From: a virus
Virus record (IMG/VR): IMGVR_UViG_3300035034_000371
Coordinates: 1 to 49,763 of that record
Length of the DNA stretch: 49,763 nucleotides
Direction: 5' to 3' (one strand)
Shown here in pieces: positions 24,724-32,242 of the stretch. The notes beneath the pieces are model-generated. The model searched no databases. It saw only the letters and a list, made by a program, of their open reading frames with translations, and had not been told where the DNA came from. A program made the position numbers and the translations under genes. Each line of letters starts with the position of its first letter. Position 1 is the stretch's first letter.

Positions 24724-26031
24724 GTGTCATTCCCTACTGTACAAGAAATAATAGACAGAATGTGGACAGATGTATCCGAAACTTTTGATGGTGTAGATCC
24801 TACAGTACGGTCTAGTTATTTTAAAGCTATAATCACTAGTATGGCGGGCAGATTTAAAGAATTTTATGGAGAGCTAGATTTATTGACTAACTCTATATTG
24901 CTATTAACCTCTGAGGGCAACTTTTTAGAAGAATGGGGTAGGATATATAAAGTTCAAAGACTTCCAGCTACGAAATCTTCAGGAATTATAGTAGCTACAG
25001 GGGACTCTAATACCTCCATCCCTTTAGGAGAAAGTTTAAAATCTCCTAATGGTGAAACCTATATAACGGTAGGGTCTTCTGCTAGTGTTCTGGCGCCTGT
25101 TGTATATACCTCTGTAAGTTTGAATATCTCAAATTTAACCGTGACGGGTACCCAAATATCTCACGGCTTCGCTTCGGGGTTAACTATAACTATCTCAGGA
25201 GCTTCAGACCAAAGTATAAACGGTGACTATGTAGTGACTGTTGTGAGCCCCGACGATTTTGAATTCACTATAGGGACGTTCATAGGTAACGGTAATTTTG
25301 GTGTGTCGCAGGCTTCGGTAGTTATGGTATCTTTAGTAGTACAATCTGTAAACTCATCTCAGGATACTAACCAAGTCTCAGGAACTGTATTGACTTATGC
25401 CACTCCGATCGTAGGAGCCAATATATCGTGCTACACCGACATACAGGGTATAGCAGGAGGTACTAGTGAAGAAGACGACACTAGCTACCGGAATAGAATA
25501 ACCTATCGGATACAGAACCCTATAGCTGATACTAGCCCTCAAGGATATACTAATAAGCTCATGCAGGTTAACGGAGTTACAAGAGTATGGACTAGACCTA
25601 CGTATCCTAGTGTCTTGAACGCTCGTCTATATTTTGTTAGAGACCACGATACTAATATCTTCCCTACGCCTACACAATTACAAGAGGCTAAAGACACTCT
25701 AGTGATACCTATCTATATACCCAACGCTAATCTAACTTTGGCGTCGCCTGTAGAGCTTCCTGTGGACTTTACGTTCGTAACCATATCCCCAGATACTACA
25801 AGTATGCGACAGGCTTTGACTAGCAATCTATCTCAGTTCTTTGTGCAGTCTACTACGATGGGTTTCAAATCTTCTAACCTTTTAAAAGAACTTAACTACC
25901 GAAGAATTATAGAAAGCACAATAGATCCTAGTTCAGGTAAAGTGCTAGCTGACTACACTTTGGCTTCGCCTGTAGGGAATATAACAGTAGGTGACGAAGA
26001 ATTGCCGACGTTAGGAGGGGTTAGCTTTTAA
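24724..26031 (+). CDS. Baseplate J-like protein (Mu gp47) with an inserted Ig-like domain
   Basis: A wedge protein of about 435 residues. Baseplate J features include the N-terminal IIDRMWTDVSETFDGVDP, FLEEWGRIYKVQRLPAT, the middle AGGTSEEDDTSYRNRITYRI and the C-terminal domain with KVLADYTLASPVGNITVGDEELPTLGGV (shown in part). The start chosen is GTG 24724, seven bases after AGGAG; the TTG at 24700 has no ribosome site. Residues about 139-185 (ISHGFASGLTITISGASD ... NGDYVVTV ... FEFTI) form an extra Ig-like module also seen in the 15417-16538 protein. Confidence 0.9.
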   Translation: MSFPTVQEIIDRMWTDVSETFDGVDPTVRSSYFKAIITSMAGRFKEFYGELDLLTNSILLLTSEGNFLEEWGRIYKVQRLPATKSSGIIVATGDSNTSIPLGESLKSPNGETYITVGSSASVLAPVVYTSVSLNISNLTVTGTQISHGFASGLTITISGASDQSINGDYVVTVVSPDDFEFTIGTFIGNGNFGVSQASVVMVSLVVQSVNSSQDTNQVSGTVLTYATPIVGANISCYTDIQGIAGGTSEEDDTSYRNRITYRIQNPIADTSPQGYTNKLMQVNGVTRVWTRPTYPSVLNARLYFVRDHDTNIFPTPTQLQEAKDTLVIPIYIPNANLTLASPVELPVDFTFVTISPDTTSMRQALTSNLSQFFVQSTTMGFKSSNLLKELNYRRIIESTIDPSSGKVLADYTLASPVGNITVGDEELPTLGGVSF

Positions 26032-26034
26032 TAT

Positions 26035-26616
26035 ATGAATATACAAGATTTTAATCCTAGGTCTACCTACGAGCAGACACAAGGTCTAGCTAATCTACTT
26101 CCTGTAGGAGAAGTTTGGAAAGCTAAGAATATACAAGACTCTGTGCTGCGTAGATTTTTAGCGTCGTTGTCTAAAGAAGTTAACCGAGCGGAAGGAGCAG
26201 CCTATGGAGAGGCTAGGTCATTCATACCTAACGAGGATACTACCGATGTAGTCCCTTGGGAGTCTTTTGTTGGTATCCCTACTGGGTGTTTTGATACTAA
26301 CTATTCAGAAAAAGAAAGACGTATTAATGTTATTATAAAACTAGGATATTTGAATTTACAAACTCTTCAAGACTACTATGACCTAGCGGATAAGTTAGGA
26401 GTAGTTATAAATACTGTAGATGTTACAAGCACCCCAGGTACCATAATTATAAGTGTAGTAGATTTAAACCCTGATAACGTGTTCAATTTATATTTTGACT
26501 CTGCAAATGATCCAGTAGACGGGGCTTTTGTCTTTGGTTCTAGGACTGGACAACTTTACGAGTGTCTAGTGAGGAATTATAAGTCAGTATTTTTTGACGT
26601 ACTGTTTACAAATTAA
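26035..26616 (+). CDS. Tail protein gp48-like (DUF2313/YmfQ family)
   Basis: A 193-residue protein following gpJ, as in Mu and many prophages. Family-like elements are NLLPVGEVWKAKNIQDSVLRRFLASLSKEVNRAE near the N-terminus, the central YSEKERRINVIIKLGYLNLQTLQDYYDLADKLG and a beta C-terminal domain (TPGTIIISVVD ... LYECLVRNYKSVFFDVLF). It connects baseplate to fibres in related phages. Confidence 0.87.
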   Translation: MNIQDFNPRSTYEQTQGLANLLPVGEVWKAKNIQDSVLRRFLASLSKEVNRAEGAAYGEARSFIPNEDTTDVVPWESFVGIPTGCFDTNYSEKERRINVIIKLGYLNLQTLQDYYDLADKLGVVINTVDVTSTPGTIIISVVDLNPDNVFNLYFDSANDPVDGAFVFGSRTGQLYECLVRNYKSVFFDVLFTN

Positions 26617-26634
26617 AATAAGGATTGATTAAGA

Positions 26635-28413
26635 ATGGAGCAAGTACCTGACAAAGTATTGGGAAATTTATTAAGTTCGGCAGAGTACAATAATGGGACT
26701 AATAAAGAACTTAAAAACTGTATCACTGAAACCGGACAGAGTTTTAGCACTACTAACTTGAAGCAAATAGTACAAGCTATGAATATAATAGCTTCTAACA
26801 GATCTACGCTTAAAGAACAAGCTGCGTCTACTGGAAGTGCCTACGTAGTGGCTTCTTATCAAAACGGGGTAGAACCTCTACAATTCCTAAGACCGGGAGC
26901 ATATTTTAGACTTAAGATCACTAATGCCAATACTTCTAGTACACCTACTATATCTTTCAACGGAGTATCAGGGACATTTAACATAACTAATAAAGACGGG
27001 TCTGGTATAGCTATAAATTTATTTAAAACAGGCGATATTATATCCTTTGTGTATGACGGGGCTAATGTTCTATTAGAAAATAATAACCAGATAGTTAACG
27101 AAAAAATAATTAACACTAGCAATATTTACGTTGCGACTTCGTCTACACCTAACGTATATAAGTTAGCTAATTTAGCAGCTAATCCTGATACGTACTATGA
27201 TGGTTTGGTTGTCAGATTTAAAGCGGTGACCACTAACACAGGCTCGGTAAGTTTTAATATCAACGGGTTAGGAGACATACCGGTAGTGAATTCTTTAAGT
27301 GATTTAGTAGCTGGAGACATTTTAGCTGACGACTTAATAGAAGCTGTGTACCTTACTGGATCTTCCGCTAAGTTTTACATAACTAAACAGACCTCTCCTA
27401 CCCGACTTAACGCATCCAACCAAGTTGTAGCTAAAGACAATACGAATACAAGCCATGTTATAGCAGGCATTAACAACGGTGGGATGGACTTCGTAGATAC
27501 ACCATCTCTATACACTAGGACACTAAAACAAAAAAATGATAAAGGGCATACTACACTTTCGGCTAGCTACAAAGATGTAGTTATACAATTATCGCCTATA
27601 GCTTCATACTCTACTACTTTCTTATATACAATGTATGCTTACGAGCCAATACCGTTTAAGATAACTTTTAAAGCAGCACCGGGGGAAGTATTTACACGAA
27701 ATGGAGTAGATCATACTGAATATACTTTAAATCTAACTACTTACTCTAATGCTATTTTTACTTTATCGTTCCTTAGTCTCTCTCGTGGTTTAATGCTTTC
27801 GGGTAATGATGGGGCAACAGAGGGGGTTCAAGGTCTGGCAAGAATAGCTACTCAAGCTCAAGTTAACGCTGGGACTGATGACCAAGCCTATGTAACTTCT
27901 AAAACTTTAGAAGATAAAGGAACTTTTGTGGGGCTAGACGCAGTATATCCGATAGGTAGTGACTATTTCAATTCTAAGTCTAACTTTAGCATTGCTAATC
28001 TTCCTGGAGCTGTCGCAGGATTTGTTTGGACACCTATCCCTGACGATTGTGTGGTTCAAACTACCACCTCTGCGTCTTCAGTAGGATTAGTTGCGGGGGA
28101 GTCCGCGACTAGTGGTAGTACGCAAGGTCATCTAGTGACTACCGCTGAAATAGAAGAGCATACCCATTTCATAGCTAGAAAAGAGGAAAACTATGGCAAT
28201 GCAGGAGTGACAAGAGGAGAAACTGGTCGAAGTGTTATAGATTGGATGGATGCTCCGTCGCCTGGGGGAAACAGCTACATCTTGGCTAGCTCTAAACTCC
28301 CCGGCGCTACAGCAAATGTAGGGTTAACTAGCAAATCTGGAGGAGGTCAAGAGCATTCTCATAAGCTTGGACTACAAACTTACAGAACCCGTGGTTGGAC
28401 TAGAACCGCTTAA
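26635..28413 (+). CDS. Tail fibre protein
   Basis: A 592-residue receptor-binding fibre at the end of the baseplate module. The shaft has repeated beta modules (for example LRPGAYFRLKITNANTSSTP and VRFKAVTTNTGSVSFNINGL) and the common fibre link GLARIATQAQVNAGTDDQAYVTSK. The C-terminal part begins with AVYPIGSDYFNS and contains H-x-H pairs (EEHTHF; EHSHKLGLQTYRTRGWTRTA), like phage collar/metal-binding tips. Such C-termini vary with host. No separate chaperone gene is obvious, though the two small genes downstream are candidates. Confidence 0.87.
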   Translation: MEQVPDKVLGNLLSSAEYNNGTNKELKNCITETGQSFSTTNLKQIVQAMNIIASNRSTLKEQAASTGSAYVVASYQNGVEPLQFLRPGAYFRLKITNANTSSTPTISFNGVSGTFNITNKDGSGIAINLFKTGDIISFVYDGANVLLENNNQIVNEKIINTSNIYVATSSTPNVYKLANLAANPDTYYDGLVVRFKAVTTNTGSVSFNINGLGDIPVVNSLSDLVAGDILADDLIEAVYLTGSSAKFYITKQTSPTRLNASNQVVAKDNTNTSHVIAGINNGGMDFVDTPSLYTRTLKQKNDKGHTTLSASYKDVVIQLSPIASYSTTFLYTMYAYEPIPFKITFKAAPGEVFTRNGVDHTEYTLNLTTYSNAIFTLSFLSLSRGLMLSGNDGATEGVQGLARIATQAQVNAGTDDQAYVTSKTLEDKGTFVGLDAVYPIGSDYFNSKSNFSIANLPGAVAGFVWTPIPDDCVVQTTTSASSVGLVAGESATSGSTQGHLVTTAEIEEHTHFIARKEENYGNAGVTRGETGRSVIDWMDAPSPGGNSYILASSKLPGATANVGLTSKSGGGQEHSHKLGLQTYRTRGWTRTA

Positions 28414-28433
28414 CAACTTTATAAGGAACTAAT

Positions 28434-28703
28434 ATGACAACTTTTACATTAGATACAGGGACTTCAGAGTCTGACGTTTTTACTCACAAGGGTGGTGTAT
28501 TGCAAATACAAGCCTCCGGGGTGTTCGGCGGAGCTACTTTAAAATTTATAGTAATGAATGGTACCGAAGAAATAGAAGTTTCTGATTTTAACATGATAGC
28601 ACCTGATGTACTGTCTACACCTTTTTTAAATGCTGGGTCTTTATATAAATTAAAAGCAGACTCGGCGACAGGTACCACAGTTATAAACCTAACTTTATTT
28701 TAA
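28434..28703 (+). CDS. Small protein after tail fibre (89 aa), possible virion or fibre-associated protein
   Basis: An acidic, strand-rich protein (TFTLDTGTSESDVFTHKGG ... SATGTTVINLTLF) started behind AAGGAACTAAT. Its composition matches structural genes, and it lies between fibre and a second beta-rich protein, so it is probably a virion or fibre accessory. I do not recognise a family. Confidence 0.6.
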   Translation: MTTFTLDTGTSESDVFTHKGGVLQIQASGVFGGATLKFIVMNGTEEIEVSDFNMIAPDVLSTPFLNAGSLYKLKADSATGTTVINLTLF

Positions 28704-28718
28704 AAGGAAAAATATTAT

Positions 28719-29213
28719 ATGAGTAATTTATTCGGTAAACCCTTTGGGTCTTCTTCAGGAAGTGGAGGTACTGGCGGTATTGTATCCGTAGATGGAAACG
28801 ATGTTGTTTTAGTAGAAAATTTAGTTATAACTCCAACAACTGGTGAGTTTGCATTTACACAACTTACAATTACGACTACAAAAACAACAAATGTCGGTGA
28901 TATATTCGAGATAAATGCAGGAGTTATGTGCATATTTACAGACAAACTGAAAATGGCAGGATTAATTGAAGGTAGATACTCGATAAATGGCGGTGCTTTC
29001 ACAAGTTTTGGTGCAAGTTCAGAAATAAACGGTAATAGTTCTGCAACAATTTTAAAGGGGTCTGCAAACTTATATACTACACTTAAAGCTACGTCATCTA
29101 TACCAAGTGGACAGTTAGCTATCAGAATATATGTTAAAACTAATAGTCTAAGCTCGAGAACAATGGTAGAAAAAGGTTGTTATCTTTACGTTAAACACAC
29201 GTCTAAAACTTAA
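28719..29213 (+). CDS. Possible second receptor-binding or virion protein (164 aa)
   Basis: Begins with a Ser/Gly-rich linker (FGKPFGSSSGSGGTGG) and continues as an all-beta domain (FEINAGVMCIFTDKLKMAG, YSINGGAFTSFG, LAIRIYVKTNSLSSRTM). This resembles small jelly-roll or fibre-tip domains. Base composition becomes clearly more AT-rich here and codon use changes from upstream tail genes, which suggests later acquisition. Virion role is inferred from neighbours. Confidence 0.55.
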   Translation: MSNLFGKPFGSSSGSGGTGGIVSVDGNDVVLVENLVITPTTGEFAFTQLTITTTKTTNVGDIFEINAGVMCIFTDKLKMAGLIEGRYSINGGAFTSFGASSEINGNSSATILKGSANLYTTLKATSSIPSGQLAIRIYVKTNSLSSRTMVEKGCYLYVKHTSKT

Positions 29214-29231
29214 GTAAATGGCTATATCTTA

Positions 29232-29741
29232 ATGCACAAAAATAACTGGGATTATTTAATCTTTTCAATAACAAAAACAATAGGAAGTATAATTATGTTT
29301 TCAATTTTAAAAACTTTATTATTCAACACTAAAAATGTAACAGCAGGTAAAAGAAAGATAATATTATTTATTGTTTGTGGTATGCTTGTTTTAAATCTTC
29401 TAGGCACATATAGAAATATACATACTTTACTTATGCATAATAATTTCACAAGTAATTTTTTTCTTGCTCTTGACATATCACAATTAATGTTTTTTTCTGT
29501 GCTGTATCCAATTATTCATTATAGAATAAGTTTAAGCAATAAAGTTACAATAGCAATGCTAACTATATTGACAGCTTTTTTAATGTTAAATTCATACAGC
29601 TTTTTTATAAACTTTTCGTATTTTAAATATGAAGGACTAATAATATTTTTATTTTGGTTTATAAATAACTCTGCAATGATGTCTTCATCTTTATTGTTTG
29701 GATTTATGGCTATAGTAAACAAAGACAAATTAGTTCAATGA
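29232..29741 (+). CDS. Multi-pass membrane protein (169 aa)
   Basis: Four or five hydrophobic segments (for example IILFIVCGMLVLNLLG, TIAMLTILTAFLMLNS, LIIFLFWFINNSAMMS) and a Lys-rich start. It is at the end of the rightward block, where lysis or exclusion genes often sit, but it is longer than a typical holin and I recognise no family. The AT-rich coding sequence contrasts with the tail genes. It overlaps the next gene by ATGA. Confidence 0.6.
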   Translation: MHKNNWDYLIFSITKTIGSIIMFSILKTLLFNTKNVTAGKRKIILFIVCGMLVLNLLGTYRNIHTLLMHNNFTSNFFLALDISQLMFFSVLYPIIHYRISLSNKVTIAMLTILTAFLMLNSYSFFINFSYFKYEGLIIFLFWFINNSAMMSSSLLFGFMAIVNKDKLVQ

Positions 29742-30115
29742 AAACTAAGAAAGATAAAAGCTTGAAAACTAGCAAATTTAGTATTGACAGTTTTATATCT
29801 TTAATAGTTAATTATAAAAAGAATATCACTATTATATCTTTTATTGTAACATTCTTCCTTGGCGTGTTTGTTTACACCCAAAAAGACTTTTATTTTTATG
29901 TCATGTACGGAATATTTAAAACAGAAGAAAAAATTATTAACAATAAAAAAGATTTAAAATATTATGATGTAGTAGTGTATGATGCATTTTGTCACTCTGT
30001 AACTTTTGATATTTATATGCATTTTGAGTCGTTAACTAACAGATTAAAAGTTGACAACGATTGCAGGGCAATAAACAAAGCTTATGCTAGTTTAAAGCCG
30101 ATCACTATTGTTTAG
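29738..30115 (+). CDS. Single-pass membrane protein (125 aa), last rightward gene
   Basis: A basic N-terminal tail, one membrane segment (ITIISFIVTFFLGVFVY, about residues 34-50) and a hydrophilic domain with two cysteines (AFCHSVTF; NDCRAINKAYASLKP), so probably N-in with an outward domain. It is coupled to the preceding membrane protein. Its 3' end overlaps the convergent leftward gene by 11 bases. Part of a lysis system or a superinfection factor is possible, but no homology is seen. Confidence 0.55.
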   Translation: MKTKKDKSLKTSKFSIDSFISLIVNYKKNITIISFIVTFFLGVFVYTQKDFYFYVMYGIFKTEEKIINNKKDLKYYDVVVYDAFCHSVTFDIYMHFESLTNRLKVDNDCRAINKAYASLKPITIV

Positions 30116-30482
30116 TTATTTTGGCTTTTATCTTTTTATAAATAACTTTAGGGTGGGGTAATACCCAGAACAATAGAGCTATCAATAAACCTACTATTAT
30201 TGATATTATTATCTGCATAAAATTACTTTTATTCACAGTTATATTTTGCCCTTGGAAGTTATCTTGATTATTGCCTGCAACTTTGCCAAGATTATTTTTT
30301 ATTTTCGTATCTGCACCATTTAATTTATTATTGCCTTTCTGTACATTCACATCAGTTTTAACATTGACGCCACTCGACGACTTGCTACTTGGTATTATTG
30401 AGCTTATAACACCTAAAGCCGAGCAACCACAGATCAAACCTATCAATACGATTAATATTAACTTTTTAGCGTTGCCAATCAT
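30105..30482 (-). CDS. Lipoprotein with C-terminal membrane segment, u-spanin-like (125 aa)
   Basis: N-terminal lipoprotein signal (KKLILIVLIGLICGC, predicted acylated Cys20), a Ser/Asn/Lys-rich linker, then a transmembrane segment (IIISIIVGLLIALLFWVL, about 90-107) and a basic end. A lipid anchor at one end and a membrane segment at the other is the architecture of unimolecular spanins such as T1 gp11, which fuse inner and outer membranes in lysis. Against this, it is transcribed with the leftward block, not the late genes. It shares ATGA with the upstream lipoprotein gene. Confidence 0.55.
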   Translation of the reverse strand: MIGNAKKLILIVLIGLICGCSALGVISSIIPSSKSSSGVNVKTDVNVQKGNNKLNGADTKIKNNLGKVAGNNQDNFQGQNITVNKSNFMQIIISIIVGLLIALLFWVLPHPKVIYKKIKAKITKQ

Positions 30483-30781
30483 TTCTTTACCTCGCCGTTT
30501 GAAGATAGCATATTTTTTAGTTTTCTTCTAAAAATAAACATAATAAGTATCAATATTATCACAAAGAATATAGAAAAGTAAAGTGGCGTAAAATAGTTTA
30601 TGTTTTTAGCTGTTTGTGCAGTGGCAGTTGGTGATTGATTTAAAGCATGTTTATGCTGTTGTAGCGAGCTTAAACTTTTAAGCGTTGATATATCATTGTT
30701 TTTAACACGATATGGGCTACATGAAGCCATTACACACATTAAAGTTAATAATGCTATTAGTGATAATATTTTAGTTTCCAT
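30479..30781 (-). CDS. Second lipoprotein with C-terminal membrane segment, u-spanin-like (100 aa)
   Basis: Signal METKILSLIALLTLMCVMAS with predicted acylated Cys21, a polar Gln/His/Ser linker, a membrane segment (LYFSIFFVIILILIMFIF, about 67-84) and a basic RRKLK tail. It has the same layout as the gene it overlaps (30105-30482), but no close sequence similarity is obvious. The start is supported by AAGGA and lies in a 70-bp stretch duplicated at 35558-35627. Tandem u-spanin-like genes are unusual. Alternatives are an exclusion lipoprotein pair or an Rz/Rz1 derivative. Confidence 0.55.
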   Translation of the reverse strand: METKILSLIALLTLMCVMASCSPYRVKNNDISTLKSLSSLQQHKHALNQSPTATAQTAKNINYFTPLYFSIFFVIILILIMFIFRRKLKNMLSSNGEVKK

Positions 30782-30834
30782 GGTTTAGTCCTTTGTTAAA
30801 TGCATTGTCTGTATTACTCACACAAACATTTAAT
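30765..30834 (-). repeat. 70-bp duplicated segment, copy A (other copy 35558-35627)
   Basis: Positions 30765-30834 and 35558-35627 differ at only about three bases by eye. Each copy contains a ribosome site and the first codons (ATG GAA ACT AAA) of the gene that follows it leftward. In copy B it also contains the last codons of the 93-residue gene; in copy A those codons are a remnant with no upstream reading frame attached. This marks a past duplication or recombination within the accessory zone. Confidence 0.85.
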
Positions 30835-30914
30835 TTCTGTTTTAATTGTAGCCAATCTCCTTTTTTAATAATTCGACCTCCTTTGGATTTTTCTATATAT
30901 TGCAGCATCTTCAT
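30771..30914 (-). CDS. Possible nested small protein (47 aa)
   Basis: An open frame from ATG 30914 overlapping the end of the 126-residue gene and the start of the u-spanin-like gene. The product begins MKMLQYIEKSKGG and ends KGLNHGN. No good ribosome site is visible. The C-terminal 20 residues lie in the duplicated 70-bp segment and remain open in both copies. It may be an overlapping gene or simply a chance frame. Confidence 0.25.
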   Translation of the reverse strand: MKMLQYIEKSKGGRIIKKGDWLQLKQKLNVCVSNTDNAFNKGLNHGN

Positions 30915-31245
30915 GTCTAATGTATGTTTGTAAATATATTTGTAATCCTATATGTCCACTAAACTCAGTAAGTAGTGTTGGTGTTGTGTGTTTCATACCT
31001 GTTTGGGTAAGAATATGATTAAATGACGCAATTATATTTTCTAATATTCTTCGACAAGAAAAACCGTAATATAAATCTTTCATACCAATCATATGGCTAT
31101 CTTCCTGCGGTTCTTTGCTATACTCTCGCATTATAGTATCATCTATATTATCAAATTTACTATTTTTAATTATAGTTTCAAAGACTTCATGTAACTCGGA
31201 TACTGTTTCTTCAACAGTTTTTCTATTTTTACTTATTTTAATCAT
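30865..31245 (-). CDS. Hypothetical protein (126 aa)
   Basis: A mostly helical, charged protein (RKTVEETVSELHEVFETII; CRRILENIIASFNHIL) with a histidine-rich end. No recognised motif or signal. It lies between a small membrane protein gene and the lipoprotein pair in the AT-rich leftward accessory operon started by promoter copy 5. Confidence 0.6.
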   Translation of the reverse strand: MIKISKNRKTVEETVSELHEVFETIIKNSKFDNIDDTIMREYSKEPQEDSHMIGMKDLYYGFSCRRILENIIASFNHILTQTGMKHTTPTLLTEFSGHIGLQIYLQTYIRHEDAAIYRKIQRRSNY

Positions 31246-31256
31246 ATCAATTTACT

Positions 31257-31415
31257 CTATATTGTTAAACTTTTTAAACATATAGTTATTGCAATACTCA
31301 TCGTTATACTTACAATATAAACTAACTTAACTTGCAAATCCAAAGGTGGATTGTAAATAATAGCTATAATTGCAATGACTATTAAAAGCATTAAAGTGTT
31401 AGATATTAGTTTCAT
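31257..31415 (-). CDS. Small two-segment membrane protein (52 aa)
   Basis: Starts at ATG 31415 in an ATGA overlap with the stop of the upstream gene. The product has two hydrophobic segments (LMLLIVIAIIAIIY and LVYIVSITMSIAITICL) joined by a short NPPLDLQ turn. Size and hairpin topology are compatible with a small holin or an exclusion peptide, but neither is shown. The coupling overlap is the main reason to accept it. Confidence 0.5.
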   Translation of the reverse strand: MKLISNTLMLLIVIAIIAIIYNPPLDLQVKLVYIVSITMSIAITICLKSLTI

Positions 31416-31999
31416 TTTATCACCACGCTATTAAAATTATAATTTAGACCGTTATCTACACTTTTTATTCTATTTTGTGTTTTAGCTAATTCTTCGCCAG
31501 TTAATTTGACAGTATGCTTAACTGACAATCCTTTGTTAATAAAGTAGTCTTCTCCCAATATTTCTAAAGCTGGGTCTATTGCTCGGTAGTGCTCACTGTT
31601 GAGTTCGCTGCTATCTTCTATTAGGGTATACGGATTACACCAGATTACAAAGGGGTTGCTGTCGTCCATGTATACTACCTCGCAACAATATTTTTCTCTT
31701 ATTTCTTTGTCCGCAATGCCTAGTCTTGTCTTGTAAGCTTCAATAGATACTACGAACCCGTCGTCTATGTCGGGAGCTTTAGATAACCATGTTCTTTTGT
31801 AAATAGACTTTTCAACATACCTTGATTTTTCTAAGGCTTTAAAATCTCTATTTTTCATTTGTTCAATAGCTTCATCTCTTCCTTTTTTATAATTCGGATA
31901 TTTTGCTAGATATGCTTTTGCATAGGCTTCGCTAACTTCTTTATGGTTTTCTTTAATATATTTTCCTACACCCACAAGTTCTGTTTTTATTATTTGCAT
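31412..31999 (-). CDS. Hypothetical protein (195 aa)
   Basis: A soluble, charged protein (EVSEAYAKAYLAKYPNYKKG; IDDGFVVSIEAYKTRLGIAD). ATG 31999 is preferred over ATG 32017 because GGAG sits eight bases before it and the preceding small gene ends at 32002. No catalytic motif of a lysozyme, amidase or protease is visible. It is the largest protein of the promoter-copy-5 operon; function unknown. Confidence 0.6.
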   Translation of the reverse strand: MQIIKTELVGVGKYIKENHKEVSEAYAKAYLAKYPNYKKGRDEAIEQMKNRDFKALEKSRYVEKSIYKRTWLSKAPDIDDGFVVSIEAYKTRLGIADKEIREKYCCEVVYMDDSNPFVIWCNPYTLIEDSSELNSEHYRAIDPALEILGEDYFINKGLSVKHTVKLTGEELAKTQNRIKSVDNGLNYNFNSVVIK

Positions 32000-32001
32000 T
32001 T

Positions 32002-32163
32002 TTAAAACTCCATACATTTGTGTATAGTTATCGTACTGAAGCTATCTAAGTCAATAAGTCTGCATATCTTGCTCAAACCATATTTAGATGCTTTACTTTC
32101 TGTTATATTGAATATAGCTTTTGTATTATCCATCGTATCGCTTACTCTTATCACATCTTCCAT
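32002..32163 (-). CDS. Small protein (53 aa), first gene of the copy-5 operon
   Basis: Open frame from ATG 32163, seven bases after AGGA of the standard promoter leader, ending two bases before the next start. The product (MEDVIRVSDTMDNTKAIFNI ... KCMEF) is hydrophilic. Position directly behind promoter copy 5 and tight spacing to the next gene support it. Function unknown. Confidence 0.55.
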   Translation of the reverse strand: MEDVIRVSDTMDNTKAIFNITESKASKYGLSKICRLIDLDSFSTITIHKCMEF

Positions 32164-32170
32164 TTATTTT

Positions 32171-32240
32171 TCCTTTTTTGCTTTCTGGTTTAACTTACAA
32201 GATTAATTATGTACTAATTAAATTGTAAAGTAAATACTTT
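32171..32240 (-). promoter_or_regulatory. Repeated leftward promoter/operator, copy 5
   Basis: Minus strand: TTTACT (complement of 32229-32234), 17 bp, CATAAT (complement of 32206-32211), with the TGTAC-centred palindrome. The AT-rich taatttaaaaa units upstream of the -35 are missing because the preceding gene ends there, so this copy may be weaker. Confidence 0.85.
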
Positions 32241-32242
32241 AT

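Noticed and set aside
31412-31999. 195-residue protein as the missing endolysin
   Set aside because: It lies in an early-type operon and shows no lysozyme, amidase, transglycosylase or peptidase catalytic pattern.
32018-32206. Rightward 62-codon frame between 32018 and 32206
   Set aside because: It is antisense to the 53-residue gene and runs through promoter copy 5; no ribosome site.
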